Part shown: piece after piece, positions 10,420 to 45,434 of the stretch
Layout: every line of letters begins with the position of its first letter
Position numbering within the stretch: the stretch's first letter is position 1
Origin: Nannobrachium achirus
Taxonomy: Eukaryota; Chordata; Actinopteri; Myctophiformes; Myctophidae
NCBI GenBank assembly: GCA_963921795.1
Contig: OY997642.1
Coordinates: 38,961,840-39,025,839, forward strand
Direction: 5' to 3'
Length of the DNA stretch: 64,000 nucleotides
Notes under the pieces: generated by a model
What the model was told of the DNA's origin: nothing
Database searches by the model: none
The model's input: the letters and a program-made list of their open reading frames with translations, nothing else
Position numbers and translations under genes: made by a program

Positions 10420-13400
10420 CATCGCTTCATCAAAAGAAACTTTATTGTTTCCCCCCAATGATATTAACAAAAAATAATCCCTAAATGAGTAATACTCAAG
10501 ATCACACAAAGAGAAAAGCGGAACACACCAAAATCAGAATACAGAGGCCTCTATAAAGTCACAAGACATCTAAAAATGTTGGTAGGAGTAGCTACAGTAT
10601 CACGTCCAGTCTGAACCATGCAGTGTAACCAAATCAGTTAACACGGTTAGTGTGTTTTCTTTACAGAAGCAAATAGTTTGTGCCTCTAAATGGATATGCA
10701 TGTAGCAAGTTATGACAATTTCAGACAAGTACAGAAGGTAATGGAGTATGGAAATGTAGTCTGGATGAGTTAGCTATTACATGCTTCATATTTGAGCATG
10801 CTCATTGATTAGCAAATCAAGGTATTCAAATATTTTGGATCAGATACAAATGTGATAAATATGCAGCTACGGTTAAGATGGCCTTGAGGTGACCTGGGTT
10901 GATCAGTATTTCAATTTGGAATAGTAATTCTTATCCATTGAGCCTACATCAATAATCTAATTCAGTACGACATAACCAGGCAGCATTCAAACACACATTG
11001 TTGAATGTATATTAAGCCTCATATACTTTGTCGTATGACATGCGTCAGCTGACAAAAGTAAATGATTTCAACTGAAAAACACAAAACATTAACAAAGTTT
11101 AATTAAACACTTAAACATCATTCACCCTTATGTTTTAAATAATGTAAATACATGTACATAGTGATGACAATGGTTAACTAATAGTGTCAGTCTCATAATT
11201 CAGTGACATAGAAGCATGCCACATAGAAGGCTAGGATAGGATGTCTTGGAATCAAATTGTGATTGTGGATTAAACAGGTTTCATCATATCATTCATGTGT
11301 TTTCACTGGGCATGGAAAATGAAAAACAAAGTAAGCATAGCTCACTTAAAACTACAGTTCTTCAAATTTCACTATACCCAAGTTCAATATAGGACAAGTT
11401 GTACTGTTTTGAAACAGATGCACATTTCGTTGTCAACAGTAAATCAACTACTAAGCAAGAAATTATGCATTCTTTGGGTCCTTTTTTTCCCTTCACATAT
11501 CTAGAATGTACTGTAGTAGTTCCAAAAACCCACCAGTGTGCAGCAGTATCTGTGCTGGAGGTTGCTGTTTTGTTTGTTTCTTTGTGAGTGTACGCATGTC
11601 TTTCTAATTGCTGGCTTGTATACCTAAATCTATACAACAACCTTCTGAGGGCAAAGAATGATTTACATTTATAGATGATCCTTTGTTAAACATCTAAGTG
11701 TAATGTATGATCTAAAGCAGAATTGCATTCAAAACCAAATTTCAAACACTGTCAAAAGCTATGGCCACACATCATCTTCAATCTATTTGTTTTCAGATAG
11801 GACACAAAGAACTGTAAAAAATGTTGCCAGCTGTCTCGCTCTCATCTTAAACGTATGATCTCTTGCTTATAGAATGATTGTATTTGACTGTAAGGGGAAA
11901 TCTTTTCTTGCATTCAACTAAGGACTTACTAGACAAGTGTCTTAGGAATGTACCACTCTTCGAGTTATTTTATGGATATAGTTATGCTCAAGATGAGGCC
12001 AATCTGCTGTACTAACTTGTGTAGGTTCAGAAGCTTGTGGGTTGGCTTTGAAGCTTTTAATTTGGAAATCATCAAAATAGCCTCACTGCTTCTTTCAATT
12101 AGAAAATGATTACTGTATATAATTTTACTCTTTACCTACAGAAAGATACATTTGGAAGAAGAAACCAAAAACAACATTGTCTCACTCACCACAGACCTCT
12201 CAGGATCTGTCACAGATTTGTCTCGAGACAAAAATGTTTTTCTTTAACACATTTTGTTCTCTTTTTTTCCATTTTTCTTTTTTCTCAAAAGCAAATTCCA
12301 CCACTTGCTTCTTTGCAGACCACCTTGAGAAGACCCGGTTGAAAGACGGCCACACTCGCTCGCTTCCCGTCTCTCAGAGAACCTCCATGAAAACAGACTT
12401 TGTGGAGAAAACTTTCCAACTCAAAGTTCAGAATGAAAAGCAAAGGATCCGCGGCTACTTCCCGCCCCCGGAAATCATTTGATCTGTCCTAGGGCGCGAC
12501 CACCCAAGTGCATTGGAACACCTTGTGTTTTCACTCTCTTAACGTTCTCCGCGTATGAACACAGAGCGCAAGCCCCAGAGTCAAACTTTGAGTTTAAAAA
12601 AAGTTCCCGTATCGACTGACTGCTTCAAGAGTTGAACGCCCCATTTGCTCCTCTCTCGCTCTCTCTCCTATGCATGTGGGACAATCCAAGTGAGCTTGGA
12701 GGAGGTTGGTGGGAGAACACCTCTCCTTCATCGTTCTCGGCTTATGGAGCAAGGTCCCCAACCGTACTACCAGGAGATCCCTCAATGGTGTGGGGGGAGG
12801 GGCACTGGAGGAGAACATGGCAACACTGCCCCTCGGTCCCACTGAAAGATCTTTCTGACCCTTCACCCCTCCTCCCTTGACCCATATTTCAGGTCTTTCC
12901 TCTCCAACTGCACTACTCTGACCAGCAACACCTCCATCTCTCCCTCGACGTGTTGTGTGCGAGCGGCAGTGCCCTTTCTGGCTCTCTCCTTCCGTCTCCT
13001 GCTCGTTCTCTTGCTCTGTCTTCCTGTCCAGCTCTCCTCATTTTTTCCTTCTCTCACTCCTGTGATTGGTTTGGCTTCTCTTGGTCTCTCTCCTGTCACT
13101 TTCACACAGTGGTGCTTCAGTTGTAGCAGTGGAAAACGGGTATCCATGTTTGTTCTTTTTTGTTATTACCCAGATTAAAATGCAGACGAACTAAGCTCAA
13201 CACAGGCCTAGCTCCTTTCCAGAACCTGAGAAATAAATGTAAAAAGCACTTATTAATAGAATGAAACAGATTTGACAGTTTTATCAGGCTGTATTTTAGT
13301 TTGTTTCATATAAACAAACTAACATACTGTATAAACTGTATAACATAAGCATGATGGAATTATTATTATTACAAGGAATGATATTTGCTTACAAAGTAAC

Positions 13401-13460
13401 AAAAACAAATACATGTTAAAAAGTCAAGAGTTCTAGATAAAGTTGCAAATGCCTTACAGC
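10420..13460 (-). other. upf1: Probable long 3' UTR of upf1
   Basis: About 3 kb downstream of the upf1 stop codon with no recognised repeat and no convincing exon. It is AT-rich in the distal part and GC-richer between 12300 and 12900. On the minus strand the first well-placed AATAAA is the complement of 10441-10446. The extent is inferred from absence of other content. A first exon of homer3 within it cannot be excluded. Confidence 0.35.
10441..10446 (-). terminator. upf1: Candidate upf1 poly(A) signal AATAAA
   Basis: TTTATT on the plus strand reads AATAAA on the transcript strand. Cleavage would fall near 10420. It would give a 3' UTR of about 3 kb, longer than in mammals. Confidence 0.35.
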
Positions 13461-35330
<21,870 letters not shown>

Positions 35331-35378
35331 GTCTGTGACGTTTACAATAAAATAAAATCTTTGCTGCATTTATTTAAC

Positions 35379-35381
<3 letters not shown>

Positions 35382-35462
<81 letters not shown>
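35382..35462. repeat. (AT)n microsatellite upstream of upf1
   Basis: About 80 bp of pure AT, roughly 320 bp upstream of the upf1 start codon. Confidence 0.95.
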
Positions 35463-35466
<4 letters not shown>

Positions 35467-36734
35467 AATAATCATAGCTTTCACAACAGTAAACAGCAGA
35501 ATAATAATAGGACAGTGGGCGACCTAAATTGATGTTATTCTTTTTCTGCTTTTGTAATATTGATGTTATCCTATGTAAAGTACTATGTTCAACTTATATC
35601 CGTCTGTCTTTCAATGGTATATGAGATACATAAAGTGGTTCCTGTGTAAATAAGCCATAAAGCTAACTAGGATCCCCTTTTAGTTGACCGTGTACCAGTG
35701 ATTTGTGCTGTCATTAAACTGTACTTTTTTTTACTTCTATTGCAAACTGCTAATAAACTTCAATCAATCAATCAATCATGATGGTAAATTGGTAATTATC
35801 CTTAGGCCTACTGTAGTGTGAAATGCACTTATTGTTTTCAAACTATTTTCTCCTACTATTTGCACACACTGACACTACTAATGCAATAGTAGTAGTCCAT
35901 AGCAGCAGTGCATGTCATTTTCAACTTACTTACTTGGGCCTTTAAATTCCCTGAGGAACATAGGCCATTGGTGAAACTCCTCCATCCTCTCCAGTCTTAT
36001 GCCCTCCAATCCAGTTGTTGCCATGACATATCTTTATAAGTTGCCTCTCTATTGGGAAATTAGTGGACACAAAGTACTGATAAGATCGGAAAAAAATAAA
36101 TAGAATGGTATCAAACACGACACACGTGCATACCGGTATCTCCTTGTATGGGCCGTTCCATGACGTTAGTTATCTCCATACATGGAGTTCCGTGCTCATA
36201 CGGACACAGACATATTATCTCATTCTCCATACATGGAGTTCTGTGTTCACATGGACATTCCGTGCTCATAAATACTTATAGCACCGCTCAAAAAGATCGC
36301 ACCTTGTGCTATGTGAGAAATGCTCACTTCGCATTGTATCAAACACGACACGTGCATTATCTCCTTGTATGGGCCGTTATGTCCGTGACATCAGCTGTGG
36401 TGATGTCGGTCTCTGTCTACTTTCTATGTCTCGTACTATGGACGTAGGGACACACAAAGCCAGACGTAGGAGCGGTTAGCACCGCTCAAAAATAGAATTC
36501 ATAACCTTTTGTAAATTATGTAGTTGTATATATTGCAATAATAATGTGTCATTGGGAAGAAAGAAAATCACAAGCCACACAAAGACACCATTCGGGTACC
36601 ACTGCTCTAATGTAGAGTATATAGTCTACCAATATAACAGTTAGTTTATACAATTTTGTGCAGATAGCCGTCTGTACAAGTGTGCAAACTGGGGTGTTGG
36701 GAGTGGGGATTAAACTGAGAAATGAGGTTGTGTA

Positions 36735-37384
36735 AAGTGATTTAATCACATCTTTATTATAGCTTTGAGCACTTTGTATAGACAAAGAATATGAAAAAAA
36801 TGTATTTTCATCAATCAACACAAACTGATTGCACGTGCAATAAATTCCCTGAGATTAAAACATGATTGTAAGTGTTGATCTTTCAAATACTTTAAATTCT
36901 GACATTTTCAAATTCATCACATCAACAAACACACAATAAAAGGGAAAGAAAGGATACTTGCACAGTAATAACCTAGTTACTATATGAACAGGAACTGAAG
37001 CTGGGGAGAGCTCATAGAAAATCAAGCATGGAGCAGTAGATTGGTCTGTGAACAACCCAGCACACTCGCACAGCTGGTATGTGGATGGATGTTATCGCAC
37101 CAAAATGTACTGTAACTGTAAATGCTCATACTTTATGCAGTATTCAGCCTGGGCCAAGGAATGGATTATAAGATCATGGAGTCATCATCACTTATTCTGT
37201 GAGTTATGGCTTAGAACACTTTTTCAGTCAGGAACTCAAATGAAAGTCGACTGAGGACCAATGGTTCATTACCGCACATGCTGCTGTGCATGCGGGGCGT
37301 GGCAGGAGCAGTGTTGCGTCTTGGACTGTGCAGTCTGTTGGCCAAGTGACATGCACAGTAGTTTAAGAACGCCATGCTACAAGT
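36735..37384 (-). other. pgpep1: pgpep1 3' UTR with poly(A) signal
   Basis: Follows the pgpep1 stop codon. TTTATT at 36753-36758 reads AATAAA on the transcript strand and is the first good signal. It gives a 3' UTR of about 650 nt. The region between it and upf1 (35463-36734) holds a LINE-like tail and CCATACATGGAG repeats. Confidence 0.5.
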
Positions 37385-37595
37385 CTATGACGAGTTGGTG
37401 TGATGGCAGTGGTCACAATGTTTGCGCTCCTCCTCAGTGTGTTTCAACAGCTCCAACATTTCCAACACTATGGCCTGCAGGGCCCTGCCCAGATCCTGGC
37501 TGCTGTATGGGTTCCCCAGAGGAGGGACATGGACAAAGGCAGCCCGGCCCTGTCCTAGGAACAGAGACGTGTAGTAGGTGTAATCACATAGGTAC
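37385..37595 (-). CDS. pgpep1: pgpep1 exon 5 (catalytic Cys and His, stop)
   Basis: [69 protein letters not shown], then TAG at 37387-37385. The acceptor is CCCTGCAG. The first base completes Arg145. Confidence 0.97.
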
Positions 37596-37949
37596 CTGCA
37601 GGGAGGTAAAGGATGGCAAAGGTGTGTTAAGGTTATTATATAATCTTGGCTTGTGTTTCCATTCCACATACTACAAAAGGCTTAGTTGTGGGTGAGGTTT
37701 ATGGGAATAGGATACTCCTATTCCTATATTTATAGTTCACAGCTATTTGATCTCTCTTGGGGGGAAAAAACAGACAAGGCTCAATAACAGTGTGTAATGT
37801 GACCTGAGAACTTCTGCTAGCAGTGCATAGCACCACATCAAAATGTATTTATGATTACCAAACATCCCACATAATTGTCTGTTAGACAGTGGAACAGTTC
37901 CTTTTTTGAGCGGTGGTCACAACGCTCCTATACGTGGCCGTGTGTGTGG

Positions 37950-37997
<48 letters not shown>

Positions 37998-38147
37998 GCC
38001 TGCGTGTCTGTCTGTATGTAGCCTCAAGTCTGCAGTACCTTTTCTGACCACACATGTTAAGGGAGGGGCGCTGTTCTTCAGCCTCAGGCCAGGCACACTC
38101 ACACTCACACTCACATTCACACACACATACATACACACGCACGCACG

Positions 38148-38200
<53 letters not shown>

Positions 38201-39124
38201 GCAGCTTCCACCGCTCAGTTCACACGAGTGTGATTTTTTGTCAGACATTTAAGGGGGTCAAAGGTTGACAGGTATTTCACTTTAGGTTATTTTTTCCCTG
38301 GGCTTTTGTTCTCACAGTAAGAACTACTGTACAAAGGTGACAATCCACATGAGATGGAGATTGGAGAGAGAGATTTGTTTTTCAACCCATACACACTAAA
38401 ATTCTGTAGGGGTGTGATGTCCGTGATTTGGGACATTGTCCCAAATCAAATCAACCAAAACATGTTATTTTCTAATCCAGCATGCCGGAGTGTTTGGCAA
38501 CTCTATATGACTATGATTTCAAGACAGCGCTGTATTAGGCTGTATTGTCCTGGTGTATGTTTTGGCGAATACCATCGATCTAAACTCTGTCAAAGAGGCG
38601 AAGGGACTTACAAAAGACAGCTTGGACTGAAATGAATGATGAACAAACCTTAGAACTCTCATGATTTGGGGGTTTGGGATATTATGTTTAATGTGTATTT
38701 TTGTGTTAATCTAAAACTAAAGTATGCATGTTATGTATGGGTGTCACTGCACTGTCTACACATCACTAACCTTCCAGCATCCTTAGACACAGATACAGCC
38801 ACCCCAAGGCCAGAGTTATTCACTCTCTTGCAGACCTCGTCCATGTCCAGGGCTGAGTCTAGGCAGTCAGGGCCATTCTCCATGCAGCACTGGGAGGCAG
38901 GGCAGAAGCTGCAGTTGTCCATCCGTTTGTAGCCCTGGTTGTGTCCACACTGCTCCAGAGTGACTGTTGTGGCTAATCCAGAGACACCGACATGGACCAC
39001 AAGCTGGAGACCAAAACAATGAACATACAATGGAGGTGAAGAGTTTGGTTTAGTTTTATTAATGGTTTGATTTTATATATATATATATATAAATTATGCA
39101 AAACAATATGTACACTACAGTATG

Positions 39125-39183
<59 letters not shown>

Positions 39184-40857
39184 TTTAAACAATTATGTGT
39201 TCATTATGTACAAGAGAGAAAAACATTTGCTCAAGAAGATTTCCTTGACTACCTGTGGTTGGTGCTGTTTCCATAATGATGGGACTAAACTCTGAACAGC
39301 TTGGTATTCAACAGGCACTTCACATACTTGAAGGTCTACTCCGTCCCCTAGCCCCAACCGCTCTAGTTCCTGTATGCACAGGAATCATACAATGCACAAG
39401 GACACAACATACATTATTTGATGCACTTTTGAGTTTTGTTGTTATTATTGACTCCAGAAAATGTATTAGAAATGTATTGATAAAAGTGAGAAGTGTCTCC
39501 TACTACACCCCAATCCTACACAACTCCTTAAAGGGGAGAACCTCCCATTTTCAAATATGAACTATGTCATTAATATACCTTTGAGTTGTGATGATGTCAT
39601 CTCGGTGTACTTTGCAATACAAACCCCAAAATCAATCCTCCAGTAGAGGCAACACAGAAGGGGGGGGGGGGGGGGGCTTTTTTCTTATTTCCACTTAACA
39701 ACACAAAGGTATATTAATTTTCAACATAGTTCAATGTTGAAAATAGTTGGTTCTCCCCTTTAAATAGGAAGAAATAGATCAATGATTACCTGAACTGCCA
39801 CCCAACTGGCGTTGATTTTGTGCTCTCCAAAAGCCTCAAACCCTGTCATCAACAAACCAGTCTGTCAACAACTGACAAAATGATATAGCTGCTGTTGCTT
39901 ATCTTTTATGATCAGAACTGGCGCCAATAGCCCACAGCTGCTCTGTGTCACACAAAAAACCTCTTCATTCAAAGTCTAAAGGTTGGATCAAGTAAGTTAA
40001 TCATTAATTTTTAGCACTACTTAATAGTCAATGTCAGCACATGACATGACATGACAGCACAAGATCGATCTTTATTTTGTTAAAACCAGTTAACACAAAC
40101 TGGCAACACACTTTTAGTGAAATGCAGTGGTGTAAAAGTCACTATGTTGTACTTAAGTAACATTTTGAGGTATTTGTAATTTACTTGAGTATTTCAAATT
40201 TCCAATACTTTCACTTCTACTATACTCCGTTTCCACCACATCTCCGATCAAAATATTGTACTTTTTACTCCACTACATTTATTTGAGAACTTAATTAGTT
40301 AGGCTACTACTACTTTGTAGATTTAGATTTTTGTTACAATTTCAAAAGATCTTTATAAATTGAAAACGTGAAATGGGACATTCTGCATAATGAGTAGTCT
40401 ACTTTTACTGTTGGTAGGCCTACTTTAAGTGTATTTTGATGCCAATACTTTTGTAGGCTACTTTAATCAAGTACATTTTGAATTCCGCACTTTTAAAGAG
40501 CATTGCAGTATTGATACTTTTACTTGAGTAAAACGTTTGAGTACTTTTTCCACCACTGCTTCCTGGCAACACAATTTAAGTGAAATGTTTTGTTTTGAGT
40601 GACATACCGGGTTCAGTGCATAGCAAATTGTTATTACATTGTTATTACATATCATATTTATATGTGACAATGTACGGTAAATGTAGCTGTCTCCCATAGC
40701 TGTGACAATGAGACAAGACACAAGTGGAACTCATAGAAAACAACAAACCGGTACTACTGTAAGCTATTATATAATTTATTAGATAACTGACAACCTTTTT
40801 GGTTAAAACATCTTTTAACAGCTTACCTGTTATTATCACTTTCTTCTTAGAGGCCAT
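37385..40857 (-). CDS. pgpep1: Pyroglutamyl-peptidase 1 (complete, 5 coding exons, 214 aa)
   Basis: Cytosolic cysteine peptidase (family C15) that removes N-terminal pyroglutamate from peptides such as TRH. Exons: 40827-40857, 39790-39842, 39253-39369, 38771-39003, 37385-37595. The protein starts [18 protein letters not shown] and ends HCHHTNSS. The catalytic triad of the family is visible: Glu84 in [10 protein letters not shown], Cys148 in [10 protein letters not shown], His167 in [10 protein letters not shown]. Length is close to human PGPEP1 (209 aa). The start Met is the only one giving an in-frame exon 1 ahead of the VIITG strand. Its neighbours jund and upf1 fit human 19p13.11 order. 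Introns carry microsatellites, an interspersed repeat tail (37906-38017) and poly-G at 39660. The family is monogenic in most vertebrates, so identity is secure. Confidence 0.96.
37906..38197. repeat. Repeat tail with (TGTC)n followed by (CA)n
   Basis: GCTCCTATACGTGGCCGTGTG then about twelve TGTC units (37951-37998), the inverse of the tail at 14239-14300. A CA tract occupies 38151-38197. It lies in pgpep1 intron 4. Confidence 0.6.
38771..39003 (-). CDS. pgpep1: pgpep1 exon 4 (catalytic Glu)
   Basis: [77 protein letters not shown]. Residues 68-144. Confidence 0.97.
39128..39178. repeat. (TA)n microsatellite
   Basis: About 50 bp of TA, with a shorter run at 39076-39091, in pgpep1 intron 3. 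Confidence 0.93.
39253..39369 (-). CDS. pgpep1: pgpep1 exon 3
   Basis: 117 nt, phase 0 both sides: [39 protein letters not shown]. The human segment reads ELEKLGLGDSVDLHVYEIPV. It has no start codon of its own, so it is easily missed; acceptor TACAG, donor GTAGTC. Confidence 0.95.
39790..39842 (-). CDS. pgpep1: pgpep1 exon 2
   Basis: 53 nt encoding [17 protein letters not shown], human GFGPFGEHTVNASWIAVQ. The two leading bases complete Gly11. Too short to stand out by length. Confidence 0.94.
40125..40558. mobile_element. hAT-like MITE near pgpep1 exon 1
   Basis: Starts CAGTGGTGTAAAAGTCAC and ends GTACTTTTTCCACCACTG. Interior TTTACTTGAGTATTTCAAAT and TACTTTTACTTGAGTAAAA as in 9236-9708. A 25-bp segment left of it (40100-40124) reappears with 23 of 25 matches at 40563-40587. 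Confidence 0.6.
40827..40857 (-). CDS. pgpep1: pgpep1 exon 1 (start codon)
   Basis: ATG at 40857-40855, encoding [10 protein letters not shown] plus one base. The donor is GTAAGC. The first beta strand of the Rossmann-like fold (KVIITGFEAFG) spans the junction with exon 2. Confidence 0.93.
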
Positions 40858-40984
40858 GGTGTGGTTTATTTGATGGGAATTCTCAAAAAGCAATGTAACT
40901 ATTTATCGTACAGTATGTACACCAGATGTAGCCTGACGCCTGATTATGGATCCCACTGGAGAAGATGGATGGAAACGGTATATA

Positions 40985-41160
40985 GCGCTCGTTTTCACCA
41001 GCGTCGGCAGGTTAGCTACTCACCAGCGTCGGCAGGTTAGCATTTCACCAGGTTAGCATTCACCAGCGTTAGTTTTACTGAGGTTAAGGTTAGGGTTAGG
41101 GTTAAAGTTAGGCTTAAGGTTAGGGTAGAGTCAGGGTTAAGGATAGGTTTAGGTTTTGGT
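40985..41160. repeat. Minisatellite and telomere-like repeats upstream of pgpep1
   Basis: Units of about 35 bp built from CACCAGCGTCGGCAGGTTAG and CACCAGGTTAGCATT, running into GGTTAGGGTTAGGGTTAAAG. An inverted relative lies at 53400-53540. Confidence 0.7.
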
Positions 41161-42728
41161 GCACCTCTGCCGCGGTCCAAGTGACTACAATGGAGCGCTC
41201 CCTACATCCGGTTCAGCCAATCACAAGCTTCAAAAATGTGTCCGGGGCGTGGTTATCCATCTTTCCCAGTGGGACACTCTTCCTCTACCGTTTGGCTTGG
41301 AAAACAAAACACAACCCGAACACAACACACCCAGCTGGATTATACTGCCACCTGCTGTACTGGCAGTCTGGTGGAGAAACACTAAGGTCTTCAAATTACT
41401 TTAGACAGTGGTGGGGGAAAAGTACTCAAATGTTTTACCTAATTAGTAGGCACTTTATGCACATTACAACAAATTTCTGTGTAAACAGACAATAAACTGA
41501 CTTGAACTTGAACTAGTATAATAAGTATCAATACTGCAATATAGAAATACTCTGTTACAAGTAATAGTCCGGAATCCTATATTTACTTGAGTAAAAGTAC
41601 AAAAGTATTGGTATCAAAATGTACTTATGATGTCACAAAGAAATTAGCTAACAAAATTGAAACTGGTAAATGGGTACTGTCTCCTTATTAGATGAAATTG
41701 GCAACCCACCCAAAAATGTATTTTCTGTAAAGAGGCGGAGAGGTGAGGAGACCCCTGTTGTTGAACAAACACTTATAATATGAGTATATATGAAAATATT
41801 ATAGCAATGATCACAATCAGAATACAGAGCTTTAACCTTTTCACACTTTTTTAATAATAATAATAATAATATTGTCCAAAAGCACACAACATAACAGCAA
41901 GACAATACATGAAATCCCCATGTGTGTACACAGAACCATCATTGAGGCAGTTTTTTTTGTGCAGAAATGGCTGAAGGGACAACACTGCTTTTGCCATTTA
42001 AATGTGCTGTATCTTCGTCTAGAATAGATGGAAGTCTGAAGTGACAATGTAGGGGATGATCTTTATGAGGGCTAAACGTCATGTGTGATTGCTTTATTGT
42101 TCATATCAGAAAGTGTGGGAAGTCTGATTAAGTGATTATATTCGGGTAATACTGAAATGTTTTTTGTTTTGGGGGAACAACACAATAAACAGAACAGGTT
42201 AAATAATGCTTTTGTTTGACTGGTTGATTGATTGAAGACTTTATTTGAAGTTCACATAGGAAAAGGTACAGTTTCATGACAGTACAGTTCACTGGTACAA
42301 GGTCAACTAAAAGTATTATTGTACAGTAATAACAGAAGGTGAGGGGCAACAGACAATGATCTTAACTTACGGATACATGAAGTCTTCGCTGAGAACTGTG
42401 TAAAATGAAAAATGGTTTTCTGGTAGTCTTTTACAGAGTTATTGTCATGCAGGCAGTTTGAGAATGGCAGTGTCATCTGTGTATTTAAAGGATGTGATGT
42501 TACGTTGCCTTTAAATCTATAAGCTTGATTTTCAGCTGGCCAAATTGTCTTAAATAACTCCATACAACCCTTTATGTATTCAGAGAGGCCGGGCCGATCT
42601 GATATCTTGGTCAAGAATAACAACGTATGTTTTCTGTTCAGACCGTTCTGAAGTCCACACCCCTGTTGTGAAATGACTCACACTCTTTGGACACAGTGCA
42701 CTCTGAGAGGGAGTCTCGAAATTGGCTA

Positions 42729-42850
42729 CAGTAAAATCTTCAGTGTTAATTCAACGCTGAGTGTACAAATGTAACCAAATGGACCCTTACAGATCCATGT
42801 AATAACACGCGTATACTCTCAGAGCTACATGAACACTGGGGTTTTTACTG
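42729..42850. mobile_element. Short MITE, CAGTAAAA termini
   Basis: CAGTAAAATCTTCAGTGTTA is mirrored by AACACTGGGGTTTTTACTG. Sister of 2901-3023. It lies in the pgpep1-jund intergenic region. Confidence 0.6.
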
Positions 42851-43166
42851 CGTGGGCTACACATATAAAAGTACTGAGCACCGAGAGGAAATTAACTACC
42901 TTAATGCATGTATGCATGGAGAAATTTGCTCTGTTTTCCTTCTTCCAGTGAAGAAAGAATACAGAAGGTAAATATATTCACTGAAAGGGTCCTTTTGTCC
43001 TATTTGTGTTCTTGCTTCACGTCACAAAATCAGCTCAGACTGTAACAAACCGGCTCCGTCTGACTGAATGAAAAGGTACGTCACACACACCTACACAGGC
43101 AGGGGTGTCACGCCAAATTCTGGGCCCTGGGTACAAGGATTCACTCACATTTTGTGCTTTAACTAT

Positions 43167-43243
43167 TGAAAAATAGTAGATATACAAGCTCACAGCGAGG
43201 CACCGAGGGCCGCGCTGCGAGCTTGTAGATCTGCTATTTTTGA
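43167..43243. repeat. Hairpin repeat with GC-rich loop
   Basis: TTGAAAAATAGTAGATATAC...GAGCTTGTAGATCTGCTATT, with CACAGCG / CGCTGCG next to the loop. Flanked by TGCTTTAACTATTG and GAAAATGTGTGCAAGTC, as at 21242 and 23313. The remaining pgpep1-jund intergenic DNA (41600-44900) is AT-rich with no exon seen. Confidence 0.75.
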
Positions 43244-44984
43244 AGAAAAAAAACATGAAAATGTGTGCAAGTCTTTGAATATTTCAAATCCTTTCCTTGC
43301 TCTAGTAAGTGTCCCACTCCCCCTCCCCTTGTGACGCCCCTGTACACAGGCTTCTTGATCGCCCCCGCTGACCACCCACACGGCACGCAACCTGCACTGC
43401 AGTCCTCCTTGACAACAGCCTCCTCCCCCAGCCCCCCCACTCCATTCACCTGCCTCCGTCGTTGTCCTGCATGCGTCACTCCCTATGTCAGCGTTTCCAT
43501 GGAAACTAACGATGCCCTGTGCGCTCCGTGGTGCTGATGCAGGCGGTGTGCTGACGTCGTCACACCATCCCAGGGGTGGAATAACTACATGCTACTTTCC
43601 ACCTTGGGCGCCGCCGAGCAGCGCTAATGGCCAATCTGTCTCCGCTTCTGCCCCAAAGTGTTATGTTCCATCCCAAAATCTGACATGATTTCACACAAAA
43701 AAACACCAAAATAGTAATACTGTAAATGTTCTGTGCTTGTGATTTGGCTCTGACATACAGTACTATAGCGGTTATTGGTTATTTCAGCTGTCTGTCAACC
43801 TGTTGTAATTGTCTATTATTAGAAACAGCAAGAACTAGGCTGGAGCCATTATTTTCCATAAATATTTCATATCTTTTCTGTCAGGCAGAAATCCCCATAT
43901 TTCAATGTTTTATGCTTTTACACAGATATTTTCACTATTTTCACACGGCTATTTTCACTATTTTAATTTGTTCTTTAAAATAAAAATACAAATAAATGGT
44001 TTTGGACTTACAAGGTTTCCACCTGGCAGCAACGATATAATGGTGAAGGCAGAATCTTCCTGTAGATATTCTATTCTATTCTGTACTATCCTGTTCTCGT
44101 CTGCGGCTCAACATCAAAGTAAAAAACGATAGCCTGTAAATTACAGAAACAAAACATGGTTTCCTCTGTCCCCTCAACGCTTCCTTCCCCTTTTCAGTAC
44201 AGACATGAACTCTCTTCTCCAATAACACTTTCAGACCTTTTACTGACCCATTTCAGTTTTCACTTCTCCTGTTTATGAAGGCTGAATGTTTTCATTCAGT
44301 GGTTTGTGCATAGCACCACATACCAGGGATGGTTGAACACAGCTCAGAATGTGCCTTGACAAGCTGAAGTGTATCAAGAGATGTCATTTTTGTTTCCATG
44401 CCACTGATACATAGTAGCCTACATTAAATAGATTAGTGAGGAGAGGTTCTGCCTAAGCTTTACCACTTATAAGCCCCCACTTAATAAACAAATGTAGGAT
44501 CATATTCTACAGGCTCTGTATGATTTGTAGAGTATTGTTATAAGGGTAAAGTCCATTTCAATTGCAATATATTCAATACTTTTGATTCTTAGCCTAGAGT
44601 TATTCCCAATAGGTCTATATGAAGCTGTAAAGTTTAAACTAGTACACTTTATAGTAAATGTATATTATATTCTAAAGCTTTATGATGAAGCTATATAAAG
44701 TTATGCTAGTAGCCTACACTTTAATTCTATATTCTATTCCATAGTAGGCCTATAGCTTCATGAAGCTATCAAGTTAAGCTAAAACACTTGTATTCTTTTC
44801 TATTCTATTCAACTCCACTCTAGCTATTCATTCTATCACTTTCAAGATGGCGTGAGAACTTTGTCCAAAGTTCTTCTAAGACTGGCCTTGTCTGCGATGA
44901 AGAAATATTGCTGTAGGCCTGTTCTTCTATTCTTCCCTCCTTACGCCCAGTCTCTGCTCTCTTTTAGCGACCCTGGGCTTTTTT

Positions 44985-45140
44985 ATGCTATGACATCAAA
45001 CCACAATGCACTGCACTGTTTGTAGTTTACCTAAAGTCTCCATGGCAATAGAGACGGGCTCTGCCCCCTATTTAAACGAAACCGGAAACAAACGTCATTT
45101 TGGGCCAATCTCAGCGCTCTGAAGTGACATAATGGAATTT
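44985..45140 (+). promoter_or_regulatory. jund: jund promoter
   Basis: TGACATCA at 44991-44998 is the jun1/ATF-type element known from Jun-family promoters. A TATA-like TATTTAAA lies at 45069-45076, CCAAT at 45104-45108, and TGACATAA at 45125-45132. This places transcription start near 45100 and gives a 5' UTR of about 330 nt. The TGACATCA motif suggests AP-1/ATF autoregulation (inference). Confidence 0.55.
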
Positions 45141-45434
45141 TTAGGGATAGAAAGCGAGCGGAGGGTTGGGTGTGCGCATAGCAGTCGTGCCATAGGGGAA
45201 AGGCGAGCGCTTGTCGGGTGCGCAGGAAAGACAAATCCTGAGAAGGCATATAGCTCGTGAAGTCAGTCGGTAGAATTTGATTAAAAAAACAAAAGTGAAA
45301 TAGGGAAACGGGATCACGTGAAAGTATAAGGATCAACTGGAGTATCTCTTGTTTTTTTTCCCTGCTTGGATTTTCCTGTCGACTGGTCGTTGTTCATGCG
45401 TAACTCTCAACATTCCCTCATGTGAGGGGATAGA

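Noticed and set aside
12177..12482. Possible coding exon in the GC-richer region 12300-12900
   Set aside because: No homology, no convincing splice sites in frame with homer3 exon 2, and frames are open on both strands by composition.
41087..41150. Interstitial telomere
   Set aside because: Only two perfect TTAGGG units occur, within a longer GGTTAGG-rich minisatellite, so it is not a telomeric array.
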